Assembly: GCA_014904985.1 (NCBI GenBank)
Contig: MU128987.1
Coordinates: forward strand, 128,153-192,152
Direction of reading: 5' to 3'
DNA from: Hydnum rufescens UP504
Lineage: Eukaryota > Basidiomycota > Agaricomycetes > Cantharellales > Hydnaceae
Length of the DNA stretch: 64,000 nt
The translations under genes and the position numbers were made by a program. This document shows positions 1 to 11,463 of the stretch, piece by piece. Each line of letters starts with the position of its first letter. The first letter of the stretch is position 1. The notes under the pieces were generated by a model. It was given only the letters and a program-made list of their open reading frames with translations. It made no database searches and was not told the DNA's origin.

Positions 1-1250
1 CGATACTTACGGTCCTTAAGGAGATTCGAATGCCTCGTTGGTCCTATATGAACCCAGGCCCGCCCGGCAGACGAAAAGAAGCTCCTAGCCTGTTCTTCTG
101 CAACGACGTAATCATCGGCGAATAGACCTCGATTTCATCGACCCAGAAGTATACATTCCCCCCCCCCGGGGGGGGGATCGCAACTCCAATCTGATTAAAG
201 TGGATTCAATGCACCCTGTTCTGTGTCGTCTTAACTTCGCCTTCGTGCGAGCTCCCACTCGATCCCGCCGGGGAGGATTGGACTCGCATCCTTATCGACC
301 CAGGAATTTGAATATCCTGAGTCTGTACATGGCGCACGCCCTGGGGATACCGAGTTAGAGCGAGCTTATACTTCTACTTGGGTGACCGGGAGACTCGCCT
401 GGGATAGATTTCGCCCAAATCCTCCATCTATCTCCTGCGTCTAGCATCACGAACGATGCTAGCTCATCGTTTAAACTTGCCTTACGTAATCTCTCTCGCC
501 CATTTGATTCGTTTCTGAGATACGCAACTGATCTGTTCTTCTGCACCTCAGATTTATGGTCTTCTGTAGCCTTAAGTCCCCTCCGTGAGACTTGGCGCAC
601 AGCCGAAGTCGTTGAACGGAGATTGAGAAGCTGTTCTCATCACTACTGGCGGAAGATAGCACAGGACCCGAGCATGTAGGCATAGAGGGGATGGCCGTTA
701 GAGTGTGGAGTGGCACGAGTCTATGGAACGGGGCGAGGAAGACCGTGGACGCAGAAGATTTGGCGATACTATCGCCCAATTCCTCTCAATCTAGTGGCCG
801 CAAGTATTTGTTGCCCATATTCGCTTAATTCAGACCCTTATTGCCTGATAGTTCTCTCTATGTGTAGGGCGGGTGAACCATTTTGATCTCCTTGCCATCC
901 GTCCCCTTCTGTGTTGCTGCAGCAAAGTGCCCTCGATGGAGATGTTTGCCAGTATCGGCCCTCTTATATGCTTCACAGCCCGGCTCCGCATGTAAGAAAA
1001 AGCTCTGGCTGGAGCCGATTGAGCTAGCCTGCTACAGTGTAAGTGGAATCCTCCCAGTTGCCTAAATGTTCTATCTCGGATTCCCTGCCGAGACATTTAG
1101 GCGAAATTTGCATATTATAGTGATGGTTACAGATATATATACAGGAACAGAGGAAGGTTTTTAGATCCAACCTCCCTCTCCTCCAGAGTTGTCCCTTCAG
1201 AATCTGACTCTGGCCGTCGCCACAAACAGCCACAAAACAGACCCTTCAGT
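1..1250. repeat. Repeat R, copy 1 (dispersed ~1.2 kb non-coding repeat)
   Basis: The segment is recognisably the same sequence as 3,895-5,215, 9,115-9,945 and 10,219-11,460, and in reverse orientation as 7,786-8,220. Shared landmarks are a start resembling GGTCCTTA(A)GGAGATTC, a C/G run near position 160 where other copies also have G runs, a block CAGCTCC..CTCGATCC-like near 250, and a palindromic hairpin near 1,062. No reading frame is preserved between copies, so I see no protein here. It lies downstream of the DUF6534-type gene on the minus strand and appears to travel with it. It could be a decayed transposable element or an old gene remnant; I cannot name its class. Confidence 0.7.
1062..1100. 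other. Conserved interrupted palindrome in repeat R
   Basis: CTAAATGT and ACATTTAG form an outer 8-bp arm and CTCGG with CCGAG an inner 5-bp arm. The same structure recurs at 5,024-5,062 and 11,280-11,318, where the inner arm of the last copy keeps pairing only with a G-U. It lies just past the 3' end of each DUF6534-type copy. A 3'-end processing or element-terminus role is possible, but nothing proves one. Confidence 0.5.
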
Positions 1251-1261
1251 GGATAACCTAT

Positions 1262-3138
1262 TTACACCGGGGCGAGGACCGCCGTCCTCAGCGTTCCTCG
1301 CCCCTATTAATTTTGGGTTGTCCGCCGAAGCGAACATAACTGGCTTCTGAGGGAGGGCAGAATACACAGAAATGTCAATGTCACGTTCTTCATCCTTGTA
1401 TCTGGTGATGTGAACGACTCACGGCGATCTCCCATCTCGCCAATGTCCTTTTCATCGTCAGCCAAGTGCACTGATGAAAGATCCTATCAACCATTGTCAG
1501 TAACTTCTTCCCCAGGCTTCTCTCCATGCTCTCACTTGTTCGAGTCCAACGCCACCGGTAGTAGATCCACTGCCGGATCCTCCCACTTCCGTGAGCTCTA
1601 GGCTCAAGTTGTCCCTCATGGGCGAATTCCCCTGTCGCGGTTGCTGTGCAAATTCCATGGTCTCCAACTAAGGCATGGTTTCCTTCCATCAGCACCCCTC
1701 ACCGCACCCATACACCCCTGTTACTCACATCGGTTGGTGTATGTGGAGTGCGGAACGCAGTGCGGAGACCTCTACGCGAGTTGAGACCGTGCAATAATGA
1801 ATTTGACCAGACCTACATGACAGCGGGACATACAGTGTGATAGAAGTGAATCAAATCGATACGACCGAGATCTACGTACCTTCCCGATAATGATGGCCAT
1901 TATCATCGACACATGTGATCTTGGCTGTGTCGGATTCCAAAGTGATGTTTGAGATAGGCATAGACAGAGCCCAGAGTACTTACGAAGAAAAGATAACTAA
2001 TCAAGTCCGTCATGGACACCAACAGCAGCGGGACATGAACTCGCGCCTACAAATGTTAATGAACCATATATCATCAGCCACAATGCCGCAATCGCATTCG
2101 CTTGGCTCGTGAAGCAGGCTCACCGAGATGATCTGGAACTCAACAACCAAATCTCTCCCCATCGGGGGTCTCCAAAGCGGGTCGTTGCGAAAGATCAAGA
2201 TCATCGACATCATTACACACGCCGAACACCCGGAGGCTCCTAGAGTGCATAGCACCGTACCCGCCGTTGTCATTCCGTTTCCTGCCCCCAGATCCATGCT
2301 GTAAAAATCAGAAAGTTAATTTATCATGACCTATTGCGTAAGTAGTGATGAGGACACGCACGGCAATTTCACTGCCACAGTCCCAACGGTCCACATGATG
2401 CAGCCCACTTCAGCCAGGGTATGTGTGCGCCAGTCAATTATGCAGACACCCAATGCAAGCACGATTTGATTATTACCTATTTGAGCAACCACCAGCGACA
2501 TGACAGCTCCGGGAATCTTCCATGAACCCGTCAGACCTCGGATCCTACAACAAATTTGCATGAATTGTCTATGAGCGAACTTGACTGGAGATGAAAGGCA
2601 TACTGGAATGTATAAAAACCTGGAGGCATCAGATACATCATGAGATACAGTAATGGATTTATATTCCGAGAGGGAAACGGTGACGAACCGTACACGGCGA
2701 CGGATATTGGGATGTTCCATGACCGTATAGTGGCATACAGTGACAGAAATGTTCGCGGATCTATATGTGGGGTAAATGCAAGATGCGGAGAATATGAAAT
2801 GGGGACATACGAAGGAATTCGACATAAGCATTCCAAGCGACGCATGCCATTGTCGCTAGCCACGGGGGATAAGCACGAGGATTCTAGAAATACGGTGAAT
2901 GAAAGGGAGATGCATACCGGTTTGGAAAATATCGAGTATTGAAAAGAGATATACGATTATACGCAAAAAGAGTGGATCGGAATCTGCAAGGACAGTGAAG
3001 TAAATGGCTAATTGCACGAGGAACAGGATATTCAAGGCCATGTTGAATGCATTTGCAACGAACAACGCGATGATGCTGTAGGAAAATAGGGATCAGGATA
3101 GTGTTGGAGGGGGATTAGAGCGCTCACAAGGGTCCCAT
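1262..3138 (-). CDS. DUF6534-type membrane protein, copy A (probably decaying)
   Basis: Read on the minus strand, an 11-nt first exon (ATG at 3,138) splices to a hydrophobic exon around 3,077-2,920 with VANAFNMALNILFLVQ and YLFSILDIFQT, then to an exon with MACVAWNAY. Later exons contain RIRGLTGSWKIPGAVMS near 2,550 and ACVMMSMILIF near 2,200. Order, spacing and tryptophan placement match the seven-helix DUF6534 family common in Agaricomycetes, whose function is unknown; members are integral membrane proteins. Exon ends past 2,350 are unclear and the last exon is poorly conserved, so this copy may be broken. It is the first of three copies; unlike the others it has no CDK11 sequence upstream, because a MITE marks the end of the unit. 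Confidence 0.45.
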
Positions 3139-3185
3139 GGGGGTGAAATAGACGAAGTGATGCGACGTGATGCCTGATGGAGTTG

Positions 3186-3606
3186 AGGTAGTGTTGCCGC
3201 GACTCCGCTTGGTTCGACTTCGGCTTGACTTCGGGCGACTCCGCACGACTTCCGTCGACTTTGGCTTATCTCCGAAGTCAAGTCAAGCCGACCTAAGTCA
3301 AAAATATGTAGGTATCTATATTTCTGCAAAGGTATACTGTGTGTTTCTGCATCAATTGTTTGTACTTATAGATTCATGCAACACTAACAAATCAGTGTTT
3401 GATGTTTGAACCAAGTCCATAGTCTCGTGACCAGACCTCAGCTAATGCCCTAAATTTAACTTGAGCTGACTTCGAGGACAGCCAAGTCGGGCCGAAGTCA
3501 TGTCAAATCAATGATTTGTAATCAATGAACTTGGCTTGACTCCGCTTGAAAACGGCTTGACTCGGACTTAAGTCAACTCAAAGCCCGAGTCGCGGCAACA
3601 CTACCT
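3186..3606. mobile_element. MITE with perfect 20-bp terminal inverted repeats
   Basis: The left end AGGTAGTGTTGCCGCGACTC (3,186-3,205) is the exact reverse complement of the right end at 3,587-3,606. The 421-bp interior codes for nothing but is packed near both ends with degenerate copies of a motif like CGACTTCGGCTTGACT, in opposite orientations at the two ends. Short non-coding DNA with long inverted termini and subterminal repeats is the architecture of a non-autonomous DNA transposon. The TAGTGTTGCC-like tip resembles hAT-family ends, but I find no convincing 8-bp target duplication. It sits exactly at the join between duplication unit 1 and the protease-like remnant of unit 2. Confidence 0.8.
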
Positions 3607-3880
3607 GAACAGCAAGCTAATGCTGGCGAGCTTCTCGTTGAAACCAGAGGTGCCAAGGACTACCACGTCTTCACGCCCCTTACTATTGTTCTTGCACTTG
3701 TATCCCTGCTTGTTGTCCTTGTTGAGGGGGAGGGCAATGTGCCGGGCAGTGACGAGGTAGATGTCCTTCTCGTCGCCCCCGGCACTACCCACCTGTTCCC
3801 TCGGCGCAGGGCCTATCCTTAGCAGAGATCGGGATGCCGAGGGTCGCGGTGTACAACTCTTTCCATGAATCAGGATCCAT
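3604..3880 (-). pseudogene. Remnant of a fungal trypsin-like (TARH motif) protein, copy 1
   Basis: The minus-strand frame gives YLVTARHIALPLN followed by YKCKNNSKGREDVVVLGTSG. This matches the region around the active-site histidine (xLLTARHV) of a trypsin-like domain found in many basidiomycete proteins. Only about 60 residues remain and no full domain or serine motif follows, so it is a fragment. A second copy lies at 9,958-10,200. The identification rests on my memory of the family motif. Confidence 0.4.
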
Positions 3881-3894
3881 TCTTTGATATTCTG

Positions 3895-5215
3895 CTCCCA
3901 AAACTGCTTCCAATATTTGCGGTCCTTAGGAGATTCTGATGCTGTTGTGAACCTCTCGCTCGTCCCATATGAACCCAGGCCTGCCTGGACAGAAGGACAG
4001 AAGCTGTAGCCTGTTCTTCCGTAGCGACGTAATGATCACCGGCGGATAGACCTCGATTTAATCTACCTAAAAGTATCGGGGGGGTGGGCTGCAACTTTAA
4101 TCAGATGCAAGTGGTTTGATGCTCCTCTCTTGTGTGTGCCATCTTTACTTCATTTTCGTACGGGCTCCCACTCCATCTCGGCTGGGGAGGAGGCCGCGTC
4201 CTCATCGTCCGAGGCATCCGATCATCCTAGGACTGCATATGACGCATGCCCTTAGGATGCCGGGTTTGGGACGAGCCTGTACTTCTACTTGGATGGCCAT
4301 GGGAGAACTCTGCCTGCCTCCTAGTATTTATCTTGCCCAAATCATCCGTCTTAATTCTCCAGGTGGTCTGGGCACCATGAGCGAAGGTAGCCCCATGATT
4401 TAACTTGTCGTATGTCATCTCTCTGGCCCATTTGATTCCTTTGTATGAGTAGGCAAGTGGTCCATTTTTCCTGTACGTGAGACTTTATGGTCCTCTATAC
4501 CTTAAGCCCTCTCTACGAGACTCGGTGTACAGCTGAATCACTCATTAAATGGAGATTGAGGAACTGTTCCTGCCACTACAGGACGGAAGATAACGGGGGA
4601 TTCCAGCTTGCGGGGCCGGGGAGGATGCCATCGGATTATAAGGTGCTAGTCATACGAGAGTCTACATAACAGGGCGGAGAAGGCTGTGGATGCAGAAGGT
4701 TTGGAGACACTGTCCCGCAATCTCTCGGCCACAGTATTTGGTGCCGTGACGTAACTCTCATTCGCTCGATTCAGTACCCTTGGGCTGTTCTGCCTATGTA
4801 TGAACTGAAGTGCCGGGACGGGTGAACGATTTTGATGTCCTTACCATATGTCTCACTGTGTCCCTGCAGCAAAGTGTCCTTAGGGGAGTGTTTCCAGTAC
4901 CGGGTGCCTTACGTGCTTCACCCGATTCCTGATGTAAGGAAAAGTAGGCGTGAGTATGAACAATTCTGATTGAGCTAACAGACAAGTGTAAGTGGAAATT
5001 CCAACTATTATCCTTCTAGTTTCCTAAATGTTCTATCTCGGATTCTCTGCCGAGACATTTAGGCGAAATTTGCATATCATAGTGATGGTTACAGATATAT
5101 ACAGGAACAGACGGAAGATTTTGGAATCAACCTCCCTCTCCTCTAGAGTTATCCCTTTCAGAATCTGACTCTGGGTGTCACCACAGGGCAGCCACAAGAC
5201 AGACCCTTCAGCGGA
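3895..5215. repeat. Repeat R, copy 2
   Basis: This is the same repeat as positions 1-1,250 and 10,219-11,460 and is closer to the latter. It carries the same landmarks, including the G run near 4,080 and the palindrome at 5,024-5,062. It joins the protease-like remnant upstream to DUF6534-type copy B downstream. No conserved reading frame was found. Confidence 0.7.
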
Positions 5216-5219
5216 TAAC

Positions 5220-7125
5220 TTATTCATACTGGGGGCGAGGACCGCCGTCCTCGGTGTTCCTCGCCCCTATATTTTTGGTTGTCCGCCGAAGCAAACATAA
5301 CTGGCTTCTGAGAGATGGCAGAATACAGAGAAATGTCAATATCACGTCCTTCACCCTCATATCCAGTGATGTGAACAACTCACGGTGATCTTCTATCTCA
5401 CCAATGTCCTTTTCATCATCGGCCAACTGCACTGATGACAGATCCTATCAATCATTGTCAGTACCTTTCTCCAGGCTTCTCTCCATGCTCCACTTGTTCG
5501 AGTCCAACGCCACCAGTAGTAGATCCACTGCGGATCCTCCCACTTCTGTGAGTTCTAGGCTCAAGTTGTCCCTCATGGGCGAACTCCGGTATCGCGGTTG
5601 CTGTGCAAACTCCATCATCTCCAACTAAGGCATGGGTCCCGTCCATCAGCACCCTTCACCGCATCCATACACGTCTCTTACTCACATCAGTTGGTGTATG
5701 TGGAGTGTGGAAAGCGGTACGGAGTCCTCTACGTGAGTTGAGACCGTGCAGTAACGAATTTGACCAGATCTACATGAGAGCGGGATATACAACGCGATGG
5801 AAGTGAATCGAATCAAATCCACAGACACGATCGAGATCTACGTACCTTCCCGACAATGATGGCCATTATCATCGACACATGCGATCTTGGCTGTGTCAAT
5901 TTCGGATTCCAAATCGATGTTTGAGATACGCATAGACAGAGCCCAGAGTGGTACTTACGAAGAAGAGATAACTAATCAAGTCCGTCATGGACACCAACAG
6001 CAGCGGGACATGAACTCGCACCTACAAATGTTAACGAACCATATGTCATCAGCCACAATGCCGCAATCGCATTCGCTTGGCTCGTGAAGCAGGCTCACCG
6101 AGATGATCTGGAACTCAACAACCAAATCTCTCCCCATCGGGGGTCTCCAAAGCGGGTCATTGCGAAAGATCAAGATCATCGACATCATTACACACGCCGA
6201 ACACCCGGAGGCTCCTAGAGTGCATAGCGCCGTGCCCGCCGTTGTCATTCCGTTTCCTGCCCCCAGATCCATGCTGTAAAAATCAGAAAGTCAATTTATC
6301 ATGACCTATTGCGTAGGGGAATGGTAGTAGTGATCAGGACACGCACGGCGATTTCGCTGCCACAGTCCCAACGGTCCACATGATACAGCCCACTTCAGCC
6401 AGGGTATGTGTACGCCAGTCAATTATGCAGACACCCAATGCAAGCACGATTTGATTATTACCTATTTGAGCGAGCACCAGCGACATCACAGCTCCGGGAA
6501 TCTTCCATGAACCCGTCAGGCCCCGGATCCTACAACAAATTTGCATGAATTGTCCATGAGCGAACTTGACTGGAGATGAAAGGCATACTGGAATGTATAA
6601 AAACCTGAAGGCATCAGATACATCATGAGATACAGTAATGGATTTATGCTGCGAGAGGGAAACGGTGACGAACCGTACACGGCGACGGATATTGGGATGT
6701 TCCATGACCGTATAGTGGCATACAGTGACATAAATGTTCGCGGATCTATATGCGAGGTAAATGCAAGATGCAGGGAATAGGAAATGGGGACATACGAAGG
6801 AATTCGACATAAGCATTCCAAGCGACGCATGCCATTGTCGCTAGCCACGGGGGATAAACACGAGGATTCTCGAAATACAGTGAATGAAACGGAGATGCAT
6901 ACCGGTTTGGAAAATATCGAGGATTGAAAAGAGATATACGATTATACGCAAAAAGAGTGGATCAGAATCTGCAAGGACAGTGAAGTAAATGCCTAATTGC
7001 ACGACAAATACGATATTCAAGGCCATGTTGAATGCATTTGCAACGAACAACGCGATGATGCTGTAGGAAAATAGGGATCAGGATAGTGTTGGGAGGAGGA
7101 ATTAGAGCACTGACAAGGGTCCCAT
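5220..7125 (-). CDS. DUF6534-type membrane protein, copy B
   Basis: The organisation is the same as copy A: an 11-nt first exon with ATG at 7,125, then the hydrophobic exon with VANAFNMALNIVFVVQ, then RIRGLTGSWKIPGAVMS near 6,530 and ACVMMSMILIF near 6,190. The minus-strand tail reads QLADDEKDIGEIEDHREL near 5,430. The family is predicted to be integral membrane with several helices and has no assigned function. It faces the kinase pseudogene at 7,288 across a 162-bp shared promoter region, as copy C faces the intact kinase. Splicing is not fully resolved, so intactness is unknown. Confidence 0.45.
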
Positions 7126-7287
7126 GGGGGTGGAATAGACGAAGTGATGCGACTGATGTTTGATGCTCCTTACGGGGTTTGCCGGAAGTAACATAGGCGC
7201 CGGCAAGAAAGAGTTGATTCGTTGATTCAATTTCGAGGCCTATCTTGCTTCCACACCGAACCAAAGCAGTCCCCATCTCTGTTCATC

Positions 7288-7785
7288 ATGTCCGAAGAAA
7301 CAGCAAGCTCAACGCCAAAGAAACGCTCCAGATGGGAGGATGACATACGAACTGAACGAGTCGTCCCCGTCCTGAAGAAGAAAAAGCCAAAAAGGCATTC
7401 TGCCGTCGACAAGCGCCTTGGAACATCTCCACATGGGTGCTCCATCGGGACCTTAAGACAACCAATCTTCTTATGAACAACCGAGGTTCAATGGAAGTTG
7501 CTGATTTTTGGCTGGCACGCACGTTTGGCGATCCGCTAGGAGACATGACCCCGCTGGTTGCCACTCTGTGGAATCGGTGCGTTGACGTGGAGGTTTGTTA
7601 TAAGCGTCTAACGGTCACCCGCCCATATAGAGCACCGGAAATCCCCCTAGGCGAGACGTCATACTCCACCACGGTCGACATGTGGTCTGTCGGCTGCGTC
7701 TTTGGCGAGTTGATTCTCAAGGAACCAGTATTCCAGGCCAAGGGCGAGATGGTCAACGTTCTTATCAATCGCGTGCCCGACCCTG
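7288..7785 (+). pseudogene. CDK11-like kinase pseudogene
   Basis: The 5' end is nearly identical to the intact CDK11 at 12,973 (both begin [19 protein letters not shown]). At 7,434 the sequence jumps straight to the catalytic-loop region [14 protein letters not shown]. This deletes about 560 bp that in the intact copy encode the glycine loop, the ATP-binding lysine, the PITSLRE helix and an intron. The magnesium-binding DFG is changed to DFW, the junction also shifts the frame, and about 20 bp are lost after GEM. Homology stops at 7,785, where an inverted copy of repeat R begins. It cannot make an active kinase. A shared TG at the deletion ends is consistent with microhomology-mediated loss. 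Confidence 0.9.
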
Positions 7786-8220
7786 ATGGTAAGCACATCA
7801 AAATGGTTCACTTGTCCTTACACTTCAGAGAGAACTACCAAGCAAATAACTGGCAAATACAGCAAGAGTTATGTCACAACAACAAATGCTGAGGTCGATG
7901 AGATTACGCGATTGTGTCGTCAACTTGAAACCTTCTGCGTCCACGGTCTTCTTCGCCCCGTTGCCTAAACTCTTCTACGACTCATCGGCCCCTCCCAGTA
8001 TTCCTCTCTACGCCCGCATGCTGGGATCTTGGGCTAGCTTCGGCCCAGTCGCGGGAACAGCTCCTCAATCTCCATTCAACGAGTGATTCAGCTGTACGCC
8101 AGGTCTCGCAGAGAGGACTTAAGGTATCGAGGACTATGAATACCGGAAGAACAGAACAGTTGTGTAATCTCAGAAACGAATCAAATCGGCGAGAGAGGTA
8201 ATATAAGACAAGTTTTAACT
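7786..8220. repeat. Repeat R, inverted partial copy
   Basis: The reverse complement of this stretch aligns with 9,480-9,920 and with 470-890, including the blocks CAGCTCCTCAATCTCCATTC and TTCTGCGTCCACGGTCTTC. It is the only copy in this orientation. Together with the direct copy at 9,115 it makes an inverted pair flanking unique sequence, and it abuts the truncated end of the kinase pseudogene, so it marks a rearrangement breakpoint. Confidence 0.75.
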
Positions 8221-9114
8221 CGAGTTTCGGGGCAATATTGTAGGCGCTGATTCACAGAAAGAGTTGCTCAACAACAGTGTTTTGTGGTATACATAGGTAA
8301 CAGCTTTGGCCGTGATAGGGAAGCCTACTGTCGAGGGATACAGACTTCAATGCTCCTTATGACGGTTCGAGGGCAGGAACATGGCGACACACTAATGTCA
8401 TTCATTCAGAACCCAGGTGTTGGACGTTATATCCTGAAATCCCTCAAGTGATAGGATTCTTTTGACTCGTCTATCCCCAATATCCTCCTCGAAGGGGGTG
8501 AAATCTTCAAGGGTGGCGGAAGGATCCCGAAGAGGATGTCTGGAGAGTATTACGATGAATGGCTCGTCCATGGTGCCTCACGTCTTGACAGGAATGCGGT
8601 ATGCCGTCTCGATATGTGCGGCTAACAACGCCATGGAACTAGCCACAGTATACTCCTTAGTAGTGTTATAAGCTCGTTTAAACCAGTCTACGACATCTTG
8701 GTCAGGAAATGTGTAACCACAGATTTTGAGAAGCTTGAAAGCGGTTAGTTTAACAGGCCAACAACACCATGATTGAAAGCTCACCGGACGCATTCGCCTA
8801 CGAGAGGACTGGTTTGACATTTCCATTTCAGACTGAGACAAGAAACGGGAATTGTCGTGTCGGATCGAGATCTGATCGCACAGTGACCTCGACGTGAGTC
8901 TCTTGGACCCCCTCACTTCATTTCCACTAACAGAGCACCAACACCAGGATCCAGAAAAATGGTTGATTTTTATCCCACTTGAGAAATAGGTTATAAAACG
9001 TTTGGATGTCACGTGATCCCAGAACAAGAAAGGGGGCTCCAGTATGAGACCTCATTATATCTCTCAATTGGATTCTCAACAATCTGCTCCCCAACACGAC
9101 AACACTTCCTCATA
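8221..9114 (-). other. Unique spacer with possible exon of an unknown gene
   Basis: This spacer is not repeated elsewhere in the window. On the minus strand around 8,730-8,580 an open stretch reads LKICGYTFPDQDVVDWFKRA and continues to YRIPVKT before a stop. It looks protein-like (acidic and aromatic residues well spaced), but no family is recognised and no clear start or partner exon was found. It may be the tail of a gene trapped between two R copies. Nothing else is evident here. Confidence 0.25.
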
Positions 9115-9945
9115 AAACCTTAAGGTCCCCTGAGGGGTGTTTATGAACTGCAACACGTTGATGGCAATGATGCCTGGAGGGGAATCGCAACCCCAATCAG
9201 ATTAAGGCGGTTCGATGCTCCCCTGTTGCATATGCATGTGTCATCTTAACTTCGTCTTCACACAAGCTCCCACTCGATCCCGGCCGGGGAGGATTAGAGC
9301 CACATCCTTATCGCCCCAAGAATCGAATATCCTGGAGCTGCACCCCTTTGGGGATGCCGGGTTCGAGCGAGCGTGTATTTCTACTCGGACGACTATGGGA
9401 GGCTCTTCCCGCCGCCTGGGATATATCTCGTCCAAATTCTCCACCTTAATTCTCCTCGCGGTCTAGGCACCATGAGCGATGCAAGCTCCGTCAGTTAAAC
9501 TTGTCTTACATCTCTCTCGCCGATTTCATTTCTCAACTTATCTGTTCTTCCGGTATTTATAGCCCTCCGTACCTTAAATCCTCTCTGCGAGACCTGGCGT
9601 ATAGCTGAATCACTCGTTGAATGGAGATTGAGGAGCTGTTCCCGTGACTACTAGGCCGAAGATAGCACAAGATTCCAGCATGCAGGCATAGGGGAGGATG
9701 CTGTCGGACTCTGAGGGCCGATGAATCATACAAAAGTTTAGGCAACAGGGTGAAGAAGACCGTGCACGCAGAAGGTTTCGATTTCCGGGTTGGCGACACT
9801 ATTGTGCAATCCCATCGGCCTCAGTATTTGTTGCCGTGACATAACTCTCATATTTGCTTAATTCATTGGCCGTATTTGCCGGTCATTGCCTGATAGTTCT
9901 CTCCGAAGTGTAAGGATGGAATAGACGCTTTTAGGGGTTTGCCGG
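9115..9945. repeat. Repeat R, copy 3 (partial)
   Basis: This is a direct-orientation copy covering about the first two thirds of R; it begins near GGTCCCCTGAGGGG and runs to the block before the palindrome, which is absent. It is most similar to copy 1. It ends where a short GGGGTTTGCCGGAAGT segment, also found upstream of both kinase copies, leads into the second protease-like remnant. Confidence 0.65.
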
Positions 9946-9957
9946 AAGTTTCCTTCA

Positions 9958-10200
9958 TCACCTGAACAGCAAGCTAATACCGGCGAGCTTCTCGTTGAAA
10001 CCGGAGGTGCCAAGGACTACCGCATCTTCACGCGCCTTACTGTTGTCCTTGTTGTTATCCTTGTCGAGAGGGGGAGGACAACCTGCCGGGCAGTGACGAG
10101 GTAGATGTCCTTATCATCGCCGGCGCTGCCGAGAAGCGGCCTGATCCTTAGCGGAGATCGGGAGGTGTACGACTCTTTCAGTGAATCAGGATCCATTCTT
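9958..10200 (-). pseudogene. Remnant of a fungal trypsin-like (TARH motif) protein, copy 2
   Basis: This is a diverged copy of 3,604-3,880 starting at CACCTGAACAGCAAGC, with several small indels that break the frame. It lacks the MITE that adjoins the first copy, so it shows roughly what the site looked like before that insertion. It lies directly upstream of R copy 4. Confidence 0.4.
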
Positions 10201-10218
10201 TGATCAAAACTGCCTCCA

Positions 10219-11460
10219 ATATTTGCAGTCCTTAGGAGATTCTAATGCTGTTGAGAACGTCTCGCTCGTCCCATACGAACCCAGACCCGCCTGGCAGAAG
10301 GCCAGAAGCCCCTAGCCTGTTCTTCTGTAGCGATGTAATGATCGCCGGCGGATAGACCTCGATTTAATCTACCTAAAAGTATTGGGGGGGGGTTACAGCT
10401 TAGTCAGGTCAAAGTGATTCGATGCTCCCCTCTTGTATGTGCCATCTTTACTTCATCTTCGTACGGGCTCCCACTCCATCCCGGCTGGGGAGGATTGAAG
10501 CCGCGTCCTCATCGTCCGAGGCATCTGAACATCCCAGGACTGCATAAATGCCCTTAGGATGCCGGGTTTGGGACGAGCTTGTGCTTCTACTTAGACGACC
10601 ATGGGAGACTCTGCCTGCCTCCTGGTATTTATCTTGCCCGACTCATCCGTCTTAATTCTCCAGGTGCTCTGGGCACCATGAGCGAAGGGAGCTCCATGAT
10701 TTAAACATGTTGTATGTCATCTCTCTGGCCCATTTGATTCCTTTGTATGAGTAGGTAAGTGGTCTATTTTTCCGTTACGTGAGATTTATGGTTCTCTATA
10801 CCCTTAAGCCCTCTCTACGAGACCTACAGCTGAATCACTCATTGAATGGAGATTGAGGAACTGTTCCTGCCACTACAGGGCAGAGGATAACAGAGGATTC
10901 CAGCGTGCGGGGCCCGGGGAGGATGCCATCAGATTATGAGAGACAGATTAGTCGTACGAGAGTCTACGCAATGGGGCGGAGAAGACTGGACACAGAGAGA
11001 CACTGTCGGCTGCAGTATTTGGTACCGCGACATAACTCCCATTCGCTTAATTTAGTACCGTTGGCCTCATAGTTCTGCCTATATACGAACTGAAGCGTCG
11101 GGACGGATGAACCATTTTGATATCCTTACCATACGTCCTACTGTATCGCTGGGCAAAGTTTCCTTACTGGGAGTGTTTCCACTATCGGGTGCCTTACAGG
11201 CTTCACCCGATTCCGGATGTGAGGAAAAGCAGGCAGTACCCAGTGAGTACTGTAAGTGGAATACTATTATCCTAGTTTCCTAAATGTTCTATCTTGGATT
11301 CTCTGCCGAGACATTTAGGCGAAATTTGCATATTATGGTGATGGTTACAGATATATACAGGAACAGAAGAAATCAACCTCCCTCTCCTCTAGAGTTATCC
11401 CTTCAGAATCTGACTCTGGCCATCGCCGCAGGCAGCCACAAGACAGACCCTTCAGCGGAT
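10219..11460. repeat. Repeat R, copy 4
   Basis: This is a full-length copy closely matching 3,913-5,215, including the G run at 10,383 and the palindrome at 11,280-11,318. It precedes DUF6534-type copy C in the same arrangement as in units 1 and 2. No protein-coding content was recognised. Confidence 0.7.
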
Positions 11461-11463
11461 AAC

